Positions 7,644 through 14,828 of a stretch of DNA of 21,359 nt are shown here, one piece after another. A program made the translations under genes and the position numbers. How positions within the stretch are numbered: the stretch's first letter is position 1; each line of letters opens with the position of its first letter. The stretch comes from GCA-2689995 sp964529325 (GTDB lineage: Bacteria; Fidelibacterota; Marinisomatia; SCGC-AAA003-L08; GCA-2689995): the NCBI GenBank assembly GCA_964529325.1, contig CAZGWH010000039.1:1-21359 (forward strand). Reading direction: 5' to 3'. The notes beneath the pieces were generated by a model, which was not told where the DNA came from, searched no databases, and saw only the letters and a list, made by a program, of their open reading frames with translations.

Positions 7644-9043
7644 TAATTTATTTTTTCCAAAGTAACAATATTTTCTACATGCGGGGTATGTGGGAACATA
7701 TCTATTGGTTGAACTGATTTTATTTCATACGAATCTTCAGTAAAAAATTTAATATCTCTCACTTGTGTAGATGGATTACATGAAACATAAACAATTCGAT
7801 TTGGAGATTGCTCTAATACTTGTTGAACCGTTTTAGGGTGCATTCCAGACCTTGGAGGATCAATGACCATAACTTCTGGTTTTGGAAGTTTAGCCAATTC
7901 ATCATTTGTTTTAAATACATCCATTAAATCGCCACCAAAGAAAGAACAATTTTTAATATTATTAATCCTTGCATTTTGCTCCGCATCCTTAATTGCTGAA
8001 GGGACAAGTTCAAACCCATAAACATGTTTTGCATTTTCAGAAATAAATATTGATATTGATCCGGTTCCACAAAATAAATCATATACAATTTCATTTCCCG
8101 TTAAATTACATTCTTGCTTTATTAGTTCATATAATTTTTCAGCTTGAATTGTATTCGTTTGAAAAAATGAATTTGCTGAAATTTCAAAAGTAAAATCACC
8201 TAATTTTTCATGAATAACAGATTCACCATATAAAACATGTTCTGATTGACCTTGAGTTGTACCCGCATGTCGAGAAGTCACATTATTAATAATTGATTTT
8301 ATATTGGAGAATCGCCCAGCTAAAACTTGAACAATTGGAATTAACTTATCTTCATCAAATGAAGATGTAACAATATTCACCATAATTTCATTCGTAATAA
8401 ATCCTTTTCGAATTACAAAATTTCTTAAAAATCCAACATGTTTTCTAACATCCCAAGTCGTCATTCCCAGTTCAATAGCGAGTGATTTTGCTTCATTTAA
8501 TATATCATTGCATTCATTATCTTGAATATGGCATTCTGAAATATCTAAAATTTTATCAAATCGTTTGGGTATATGGAGCCCTAAAGCTAATGGTAAATTG
8601 GGAGATGTTGGATTTTCATGCCAAACATTTGATGAAAAAGTAAATTCCATTTTATTTCTATAATTCCAAATGTTTTCACAACCAATAATTGGGTTAATTT
8701 TTAAATCAGTATATCCACCCATCCGTGAAAAAATACTTTCAACCTGAGTCTGTTTTTGATTTAATTGTTCTGCATATTCAAGGTTTTGGTGCACACATCC
8801 ACCACAATATTTAAAATGATTACAAGGTGGTTTTATATAATTTGGGGATTCAGTTAATACCTCTAATGCCAAGCCTTCTAAATAGGATTTCTTTTTTCGT
8901 GTAATTACACTATTTACAATTTGTCCAGGAATTCCTCCTCGTACAAAAATGACCTGATCATTAAATTTTGCAACACCTTGTCCTCCAAATGCCAGTGATT
9001 CAATTTCTAATTCAACATTATCACCTTTTCGTAACTTACTCAT
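7643..9043 (-). CDS. rlmD: 23S rRNA (uracil-C5)-methyltransferase, RlmD/RumA family
   Basis: This 466-residue SAM-dependent methyltransferase makes m5U in RNA. It opens with a TRAM domain (about 1-60). Cysteines C74, C80 and C83 (CNHFKYCGGC), plus a later one in ISECHIQ, are the ligands of the [4Fe-4S] cluster of RumA. The Rossmann motif I is DLFCGTGSISIF, motif IV is IDPPRSGMH, and the catalytic Cys is C422 in YVSCNPSTQ. By family knowledge the target is U1939 of 23S rRNA, but relatives (RlmCD, TrmA-like) have shifted targets, so the site is inferred. It overlaps the stop of the upstream phosphohexomutase gene by four bases (ATGA) and touches the downstream ABC ATPase gene. Confidence 0.93.
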   Translation of the reverse strand: MSKLRKGDNVELEIESLAFGGQGVAKFNDQVIFVRGGIPGQIVNSVITRKKKSYLEGLALEVLTESPNYIKPPCNHFKYCGGCVHQNLEYAEQLNQKQTQVESIFSRMGGYTDLKINPIIGCENIWNYRNKMEFTFSSNVWHENPTSPNLPLALGLHIPKRFDKILDISECHIQDNECNDILNEAKSLAIELGMTTWDVRKHVGFLRNFVIRKGFITNEIMVNIVTSSFDEDKLIPIVQVLAGRFSNIKSIINNVTSRHAGTTQGQSEHVLYGESVIHEKLGDFTFEISANSFFQTNTIQAEKLYELIKQECNLTGNEIVYDLFCGTGSISIFISENAKHVYGFELVPSAIKDAEQNARINNIKNCSFFGGDLMDVFKTNDELAKLPKPEVMVIDPPRSGMHPKTVQQVLEQSPNRIVYVSCNPSTQVRDIKFFTEDSYEIKSVQPIDMFPHTPHVENIVTLEKIN

Positions 9044-10404
9044 ATTGTCTCTTTTCTAGATTTATCTATAATTGTTTTTATTAAATTTAAATGTTCAATT
9101 AGAGCATTTTCATTTTCGGATTCTGCATAAATACGCATTATTGGTTCTGTATTTGATTTACGAATATGTATCCATTTATTTTTCCAAGTCAATTTTAACC
9201 CATCTCTCATATCTTTTTTGGGTTCATGAAACTCAGAATTAATTAAATTTAAAATTTTATCTGGGTCTAATCCTGATATACTCACTTTATCTTTTATTAA
9301 TTTATAGTTGGGGAAACTTTGTCGAATTTCAGATGCCATTTGAGAAGTCATTGCAAATCTATTTAATGTTAAAACTGTGGCTATTACAGAATCTCTGCCT
9401 AAATGGGATTCTTTTAAAATAACACCACCATTTCCTTCTCCTCCAATATCTGAATTTTGTACAATCATTTCCTCAACAACATTTATTTCACCAACTTTTG
9501 ACCGCATTAATTCAATATTATGCTTTTTACATGAATATTCACTTAACATTGATGTTGATAAATTTACAACAACTGCATTTTTACTATTTGCATTTTGAAA
9601 ATAGCCATCAATTGCTAATGCAAGTGTAAATTCTTCTCCTAATGGCTTGCCATTTTCATCAACAATTGCTAACCGATCCGCATCGGGGTCAGTAGCTAAT
9701 CCAAAATCAGCTTTTTCTTCTATAACTTTTTCTGAAAGTTGCTTTAAATTTTCAGGAATTGGTTCTGGTCCACGAGAAAAAAAACCATCATTATTACAAT
9801 TTAATTTAACAACTTCGCAATTAAGCTTATTTAATAAATAGGGAATTATTGTGGAGCCAGCTGAATTTACGGCATCAACCACTACTTTAAAATTTCGAGA
9901 TTTAATTTTATTTACATCTATACATGATAAATTTAAAGTATGATTAATATGGGAAATCCAAGCATTTTCATTATGCAAAATTTTACCCATTATTTCATTT
10001 TGGGAGTGGATATTTTTATCGGCTCTATCTAATAATATTTGGGTCTTTTCAGGGTTTACAAAACATCCATCACTGTCTAAGAACTTCAGTCCATTCCATT
10101 CTGTAGGATTATGACTTGCTGTAAGTAAAATTCCTCCAGAATATTTATGTTGTTTAACTAAAAATTGAGCTGTTGGTGTCGGGATTATACCACAATCAAC
10201 AACATTAAATCCTGCATTTTTAATTGTTTCATAGCAAATATTAAGATAGTTTTTCCCATGGGGTCTGCCATCTCTAGCAACTAAAATAGTACCAATTTTT
10301 TGTAGGGATAAAAATGCATTTACATGAGAAATAATTATTTCATTATTAAATGATGTTCCAACTATGCCTCTTAACCCTGAAATACTTCGTATTAATGGAT
10401 CCAT
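9040..10404 (-). CDS. glmM: Phosphoglucosamine mutase / phosphomannomutase family (GlmM-like)
   Basis: This 454-residue alpha-D-phosphohexomutase interconverts sugar 6- and 1-phosphates, most likely glucosamine-6-P to glucosamine-1-P for peptidoglycan and LPS precursors. All four family signatures are present: the phosphoserine loop TASHNP with S97, the Mg-binding loop DPDAD (D239, D241, D243), the sugar-recognition loop GGEGNGG, and the C-terminal phosphate-binding RKSNTEPIMRIY. The sugar loop and the RSISGLRG N-terminus favour GlmM or an archaeal-type GlmM/ManB over PgmA, but substrate is an inference. The gene begins 17 bases after the rpsU terminator hairpin, so its promoter must lie in or beyond rpsU, or it depends on readthrough. 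It is translationally coupled to rlmD. Confidence 0.88.
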   Translation of the reverse strand: MDPLIRSISGLRGIVGTSFNNEIIISHVNAFLSLQKIGTILVARDGRPHGKNYLNICYETIKNAGFNVVDCGIIPTPTAQFLVKQHKYSGGILLTASHNPTEWNGLKFLDSDGCFVNPEKTQILLDRADKNIHSQNEIMGKILHNENAWISHINHTLNLSCIDVNKIKSRNFKVVVDAVNSAGSTIIPYLLNKLNCEVVKLNCNNDGFFSRGPEPIPENLKQLSEKVIEEKADFGLATDPDADRLAIVDENGKPLGEEFTLALAIDGYFQNANSKNAVVVNLSTSMLSEYSCKKHNIELMRSKVGEINVVEEMIVQNSDIGGEGNGGVILKESHLGRDSVIATVLTLNRFAMTSQMASEIRQSFPNYKLIKDKVSISGLDPDKILNLINSEFHEPKKDMRDGLKLTWKNKWIHIRKSNTEPIMRIYAESENENALIEHLNLIKTIIDKSRKETI

Positions 10405-10415
10405 AATTTCCTGAT

Positions 10416-10445
10416 AAAAAAAAATCCAGGCAAAACCTGGATTTT
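10416..10445 (-). terminator. Intrinsic terminator after rpsU
   Basis: A perfect 10-bp inverted repeat has arms AAAATCCAGG (10421-10430) and CCTGGATTTT (10436-10445) with a CAAAA loop. It is followed on the minus strand by a run of U (complement of A's from 10416). It closes the metG-tatD-rsmA-rpoD-rpsU transcript just before glmM. Confidence 0.9.
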
Positions 10446-10465
10446 AATTTGTTTAAAAAATAATC

Positions 10466-10687
10466 TTATCTACGATTTTGAAGAACAATTCCTTTTGCTA
10501 ATAATCTTGCTTCTCGTCGTATTCGTTTCGCAGTTGCTCTTGCGGCCATTCGTTTTAAAATACTTGGTTTAACGAAATTTTTTCGTTTTTTAACTTCTCT
10601 TAAAATTCCCGCTTTTTCCCATTTCTTTTTAAATCGTCTTAATGCTTTTTCAAATGGTTCATTATTTTTTACTGTAATTTCTACCAA
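10466..10687 (-). CDS. rpsU: Small ribosomal subunit protein bS21
   Basis: This 73-residue, very basic protein has the bS21 pattern: MVEITVKNNEPFEKALRRFK at the start, then KAGILREVKKR and an Arg/Lys-rich helical tail. It binds the 30S platform near the anti-Shine-Dalgarno end of 16S rRNA and aids initiation. The start is TTG at 10685-10687, supported by AAAGGAG about ten bases upstream; the homologous N-terminus begins exactly here. It follows rpoD by 14 bases, and the SD sits in that gap. It is the last gene before a strong terminator. Coupling of rpsU with the sigma gene echoes the rpsU-dnaG-rpoD operon of Proteobacteria, but here rpsU is downstream and dnaG is missing. Confidence 0.96.
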   Translation of the reverse strand: MVEITVKNNEPFEKALRRFKKKWEKAGILREVKKRKNFVKPSILKRMAARATAKRIRREARLLAKGIVLQNRR

Positions 10688-10701
10688 TAGAGTTTACTCC
10701 T

Positions 10702-11646
10702 TTATCCTAAATATGATCTTAATTTTTTACTTCTACTACGATGTCGAAGTCTTCGAATCGCTTTTTCTTTAATTTGTCTAACTCTTTCACGAGTCAGATT
10801 AAATTCTTCACCAATTTCATTTAATGTTAATGCATAATCACGACTAATACCAAAATACATTTTAATAACATCTCTTTCACGGCCCTTTAAAGTTTCTAAT
10901 GAAATTTCAACTTCTTCTTGAAGTGATTCCATCATCAATACTTGGTCAGGGTCTGCTTGTTTATTATCTGGAATAACATCTAATAAACAATTCTTATCTT
11001 CATCTGAGAAAGGCAAATCTAATGAATGATGTCTTCTTGAAATACGAACCGCATCCGTTACTTCATGAGGTCTCATATCTAATTGCTTTGCTAATTCATC
11101 CTCTCTTGGAGGTCTTTCAAATTCTTGTTCTAATCGAGCAGATACTTTATTAATTTTACTAATTGTACCCACACGGTTTAATGGTAAACGAACAATTCGT
11201 GAATGTTCTGCAAGAGCCTGTAAAATTGATTGACGAATCCACCACACCGCATAAGAAATAAATTTAAATCCCCTCGTTTCATCAAATCGTTCAGCAGCTT
11301 TAATTAGACCCAGGTTTCCTTCATTAATTAAATCAGTAAGAGGTAATCCTTGCCCTTGATAATCTTTAGCCACACTTACAACAAATCTTAAATTTGCTTC
11401 TGTTAATTCAGTAAGTGCTCTTCGACTACCTTTTTTAACTGCAATAGCTAATTCAACTTCCTTAATTGGATCAAGCGGTTCAAACTTTCCAATTTCTTGT
11501 AAATATTTACTGAGGGAACGATTTGCATCATTTCCAATTTTTTGTATTTTAGCCTGCTTCTTCTTTTTAGTAACTTTCTTTTTAACTACTTTTACTTTCT
11601 TTTCTGAAGCTTCAGCTTTTACATCTTCTTTTTTCTTAGTTGCCAT
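10702..11646 (-). CDS. rpoD: RNA polymerase primary-type sigma-70 factor (RpoD/SigA, short form)
   Basis: This 314-residue sigma-70 family protein starts with an unusual tail of about 35 residues, mostly Lys with some Glu/Ala/Val. Region 1.2 follows (SLSKYLQEIGKFEPL). Region 2 has NLRFVVSVAKDYQGQGLPLTDLI, NEGNLGLIKAAERFD and the -10-reading helix KFISYAVWWIRQSI. Region 3 comes next, then region 4 with the -35 helix-turn-helix LTLNEIGEEFNLTRERVRQIKEKAIRRLR. There is no large region 1.1, as in the short primary sigma factors of Bacteroidetes and relatives. The RpoD box of regions 2 and 4 fits the housekeeping sigma. Its position between rsmA and rpsU, in a translation-gene operon, supports a constitutive role. 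A group 2 sigma is the main alternative. Confidence 0.92.
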   Translation of the reverse strand: MATKKKEDVKAEASEKKVKVVKKKVTKKKKQAKIQKIGNDANRSLSKYLQEIGKFEPLDPIKEVELAIAVKKGSRRALTELTEANLRFVVSVAKDYQGQGLPLTDLINEGNLGLIKAAERFDETRGFKFISYAVWWIRQSILQALAEHSRIVRLPLNRVGTISKINKVSARLEQEFERPPREDELAKQLDMRPHEVTDAVRISRRHHSLDLPFSDEDKNCLLDVIPDNKQADPDQVLMMESLQEEVEISLETLKGRERDVIKMYFGISRDYALTLNEIGEEFNLTRERVRQIKEKAIRRLRHRSRSKKLRSYLG

Positions 11647-11692
11647 AAATCTCGTTAATTATTAGTGAATGCAGAGCATTTAATTTATTAAA

Positions 11693-12451
11693 TTATTTAC
11701 TTGAATACCAAGCATTAACTATAACAATAAAATCTTCGATTGAACACTCTTCAGGACGAAGTTTACTATATTTATTTATTATCGGTTCAACGAGGTAATC
11801 TTTAATCGTGTTTTTTAATACCTTACGCCGAGATGAGAATGCTAACTTTACAATTTTTTGAAATGATTTAATAAAATCAAGCGAATAATTATTTTGCGGG
11901 TTTCGAGTTATAGAAATAATTGCCGATTCAACTTCAGGCTGAGGAATAAATACATTTGGTGATACTTTAAATTCAAATTTTACTTTACCAAACAACCCTG
12001 CCATTATTGTTAATCGTCCATAACTTTTATTTTTTGGTGGAGAAGTTAATCGTAACGCAACTTCTTTTTGAACCATAAAAATACATTTCTCCCAATTACT
12101 CCATTCCAGAATTTTAAATAAAATTGGTGTTGTAATGTAATAGGGTAAGTTCCCAATACACTTTACTTTTTCACCTAATTCATCTAAATTAAAATCTCTA
12201 AAATCCATTTGAAGAATTTGAGTATTCGGTAAATCAATTTGATTTAGTTCACCTACTAATAAGGGATCTATTTCAATTGCTGTTAATTTTTTTATTTGAG
12301 GGGAAATAATTTTAGTTAATGCACCATACCCTGGGCCAATTTCTAATACATTATCTTCTGACGATAATTCAAGTAAATCAACAATTTTATGTTGAATATT
12401 TTTATCTTTTAGAAAATTTTGTCCCCACTTCTTACGAATTGGATGTATCAT
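11693..12451 (-). CDS. rsmA: 16S rRNA dimethyladenosine transferase RsmA/KsgA
   Basis: This 252-residue SAM methyltransferase dimethylates the two adjacent adenosines (1518/1519 in E. coli numbering) in the 3' hairpin of 16S rRNA during late 30S assembly. The N-terminus has KKWGQNFL (residues 7-14), motif I is EIGPGYGALT (37-46), and the catalytic NLPYY is at 101-105. FSSRRKVLKN in the C-terminal helical domain is also typical. Length is normal for KsgA. The ATG follows immediately after the tatD stop with no spacer, so translation is coupled. The tatD-rsmA pairing is a common bacterial arrangement. Confidence 0.95.
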   Translation of the reverse strand: MIHPIRKKWGQNFLKDKNIQHKIVDLLELSSEDNVLEIGPGYGALTKIISPQIKKLTAIEIDPLLVGELNQIDLPNTQILQMDFRDFNLDELGEKVKCIGNLPYYITTPILFKILEWSNWEKCIFMVQKEVALRLTSPPKNKSYGRLTIMAGLFGKVKFEFKVSPNVFIPQPEVESAIISITRNPQNNYSLDFIKSFQKIVKLAFSSRRKVLKNTIKDYLVEPIINKYSKLRPEECSIEDFIVIVNAWYSSK

Positions 12452-13216
12452 TTAGATGGAAGGTAAATTAAAAAAATCTCTCGTTGTTTCAATTGTCTTT
12501 GAAGCAACAGATTGAGGTTCAATATTTTTTAATTCTGCAATTGTATTCACAATATTACCAACAAATGCAGGCTCATTTCGTTTCCCTCTATGAGGCTTAG
12601 GCGAAAGATAGGGAGAATCGGTTTCGATCATTATTTTATTAATATCAATTTTTTCAATTACATCATGTAAGCTTTTTACAAATGTAACCATTCCAGTAAA
12701 TGAAATATGAAGGCCAATATTTATTAATTTATTTGCAAATTTAATATCACTTGCAAAACAATGTATTACTCCATTATTTAACTTTGCTATTTGAATAATA
12801 TTAAATAAGTCCTCATCTGATTCTCTATTATGTATTACAGCTGGAAGATTTAATTCTTTTGCTAACTCGAGTTGCTCTCTAAAAACAATTTTCTGTATAT
12901 TTTTGTCAGAAAAATCATAAAAATAATCCAATCCCATTTCACCGATAGCTACAACTTTTTCATGTGTGGAAAATTCTTCTAAAATTTGAATATATTTTTT
13001 ATCTCGTTTATCAGAGTCATGAGGATGAATTCCACAGGTCGCAAATACATTTAAAAATTTATCTGCAATTTCAATTGCTCTTTCAGACGATTTTATATCT
13101 GTACCAACGCAAATCATCTGTATAACTCCTGCATCTTTAGCTCGAGCAATTACATCAGCTAAATCATTTTCGAATTGTTTATCATTTATATGACAATGAC
13201 TATCAATTAATAGCAT
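12452..13216 (-). CDS. TatD-family metal-dependent hydrolase (YcfH-like DNase)
   Basis: This 254-residue TIM-barrel amidohydrolase-superfamily enzyme has the family's metal ligands: H7 and H9 in DSHCH, E93 in GEMGLDY, H129 in VIHNR, H152 in IHCFAS, and D200 in ETDSPYLSP. Characterised TatD/YcfH proteins are Mg-dependent 3'-5' exonucleases and may repair or degrade DNA. Some relatives act as D-aminoacyl-tRNA deacylases, which would suit its place directly after metG. The start ATG overlaps the metG stop by one base (TAATG), and rsmA follows without a gap. Confidence 0.93.
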   Translation of the reverse strand: MLLIDSHCHINDKQFENDLADVIARAKDAGVIQMICVGTDIKSSERAIEIADKFLNVFATCGIHPHDSDKRDKKYIQILEEFSTHEKVVAIGEMGLDYFYDFSDKNIQKIVFREQLELAKELNLPAVIHNRESDEDLFNIIQIAKLNNGVIHCFASDIKFANKLINIGLHISFTGMVTFVKSLHDVIEKIDINKIMIETDSPYLSPKPHRGKRNEPAFVGNIVNTIAELKNIEPQSVASKTIETTRDFFNLPSI

Positions 13217-14724
13217 TACGCTTCAATTCTTGGAAACGGAGATTTACCATCGCCTAACGGAGTATTTTCTTTTATTAAATCAACATCAAATATATTTTTT
13301 GGACATTTTTGTCCAAGCATGGAAAGCACGGAATCTATTTTACTTGGCATAATAGGATGTAGTAAAAGTGCTGTTTTAAAAAGTACATTAACAGAAGTAT
13401 AAAGACAAGTAGCAGAAGGGCTTCCATCCTCTTTACTTTCTTTAATTTGGCTCCAAGGAGCACGAAGTTCCAAATATTTATTCAAACTCCTAAATACATT
13501 CATGATAAGTTCAATTGCATCATGAATTTTTAATTCTAATATAGCACTTTTTACTTTTTCAGAAGTTTCATTAGTTAATTTTAGAATATCTTCTTCAGCA
13601 TTTTCCAATACACCCGGAATGGGTACTTTTGCATCAAAGTTTTTACGAATTAATATGGTCACTCTATTAACTAAGTTTCCAAAATCATTTGCTAAATCAG
13701 AATTATATCTACTCATAAAAGACGAAAAACTATAAGATGCATCTTGCCCTAAAACCATATCTCTCATTAAAAAATATCTCAATGGCCCTACACCGTATTT
13801 ATCAGCTAATTCTAAAGGCCTAATAACATTACCTAGTGACTTAGACATTTTCTCATCTTCCATTAACCACCACCCATGGGCAAAAATAGATTTTGGTAAT
13901 TCAATTTCCATTGCCATCAACATTGTAATCCAATAAACTGAATGGGTAGTTAAAATATCTTTTCCAATTAAATGGTATGATGCCGGCCACCATTTAATAA
14001 ATTTTTCATCATTGGTACCATATCCAATTGCAGTAATATAATTTAATAGTGCATCAAACCACACATAAGTTACATATTCTGCATCGAATGGAATTTCAAC
14101 ACCCCACTTTAAACGGGATTTTGGCCGGCTTATACATAAATCATTTAAGGGTTGCTTTAAAAACCCCAAGACTTCATTTGCTCGTTTTTTTGGTAAAATA
14201 AAATCAGGGTTATTTTGAATATGTTCTATTAATTTTGATTGATATTTAGACATTTTAAAGAAATAGTTTTTTTCTTTAATTTTTTTTATTTCTCTAAAAT
14301 TTCCTTCTTCAGCTTCTTTTTCAGTAATAAATCTCTCTTCGGAAACAGAATATAACCCTTCGTATTCTGCTAAATAAATTTCGTCTTTTTCCCATAATGC
14401 ATTTAAAGCTTCCTTAACCTTATCCGTGTGTCTTTTTTCAGTTGTTCGAATAAAGTCATCATTACTAATATGAAGTTTGTTCCAAATATTTTTAAAACGA
14501 ATAACGAATTCATCTACATGAGATTTTGGGTCAACATTTCTTTTTTCTGATGCTTGTTGAACTTTTTGACCATGTTCGTCTGTACCTGTTAAAAAATAAA
14601 CATCATCCCCGAACGACCTATGATATCGAGCTAAAACATCTGCAAGAATAGTTGTATAAGCATGTCCAATATGGGGTTCATCATTTACATAATAAAGTGG
14701 TGTTGTAATATAAAATTTTGACAT
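13216..14724 (-). CDS. metG: Methionine-tRNA ligase (MetRS, zinc-knuckle-less)
   Basis: This 502-residue class I synthetase charges tRNA-Met. HIGH is at 18-21 (PHIGHAY), and KMSKS spans 292-296 within DEKMSKSLGN. The catalytic core also has TGTDEHGQK and the anticodon-binding helices near FGNLVNRV. In Thermus-type enzymes the connective insertion has a CxxC knuckle (YCVSC). Here the same place reads YSVSE and the second half also lacks Cys, so it should bind no zinc, as in mycobacterial-type MetRS. There is no C-terminal tRNA-binding (EMAP-like) domain. It heads the metG-tatD-rsmA-rpoD-rpsU unit, and its promoter should lie in 14725-14828. No Shine-Dalgarno is obvious before the ATG. Confidence 0.95.
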   Translation of the reverse strand: MSKFYITTPLYYVNDEPHIGHAYTTILADVLARYHRSFGDDVYFLTGTDEHGQKVQQASEKRNVDPKSHVDEFVIRFKNIWNKLHISNDDFIRTTEKRHTDKVKEALNALWEKDEIYLAEYEGLYSVSEERFITEKEAEEGNFREIKKIKEKNYFFKMSKYQSKLIEHIQNNPDFILPKKRANEVLGFLKQPLNDLCISRPKSRLKWGVEIPFDAEYVTYVWFDALLNYITAIGYGTNDEKFIKWWPASYHLIGKDILTTHSVYWITMLMAMEIELPKSIFAHGWWLMEDEKMSKSLGNVIRPLELADKYGVGPLRYFLMRDMVLGQDASYSFSSFMSRYNSDLANDFGNLVNRVTILIRKNFDAKVPIPGVLENAEEDILKLTNETSEKVKSAILELKIHDAIELIMNVFRSLNKYLELRAPWSQIKESKEDGSPSATCLYTSVNVLFKTALLLHPIMPSKIDSVLSMLGQKCPKNIFDVDLIKENTPLGDGKSPFPRIEA

Positions 14725-14828
14725 TGAGTAAATTAGTTAATTATTAATATTTCCAAGAAGGGTAAATTTACTCTTTCTTTTTGGCTGAGACCAATTTGGA
14801 TTTATATAATTTGAAAAAAAGAATTATT

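Noticed and set aside
9377..9598. Plus-strand 73-codon frame
   Set aside because: Lies opposite the glmM coding sequence, with no ribosome-binding site and low-complexity composition; a shadow of the real gene.
9647..9841. Plus-strand 64-codon frame
   Set aside because: Opposite strand of glmM over its Mg-binding loop; Ser/Phe-rich shadow composition.
14725..14828. Possible terminator or promoter between metG and the protease gene
   Set aside because: Only weak AT-rich complementarity (GTAAATT...AATTTAC) and no convincing stem with U-run or -35/-10 pair.
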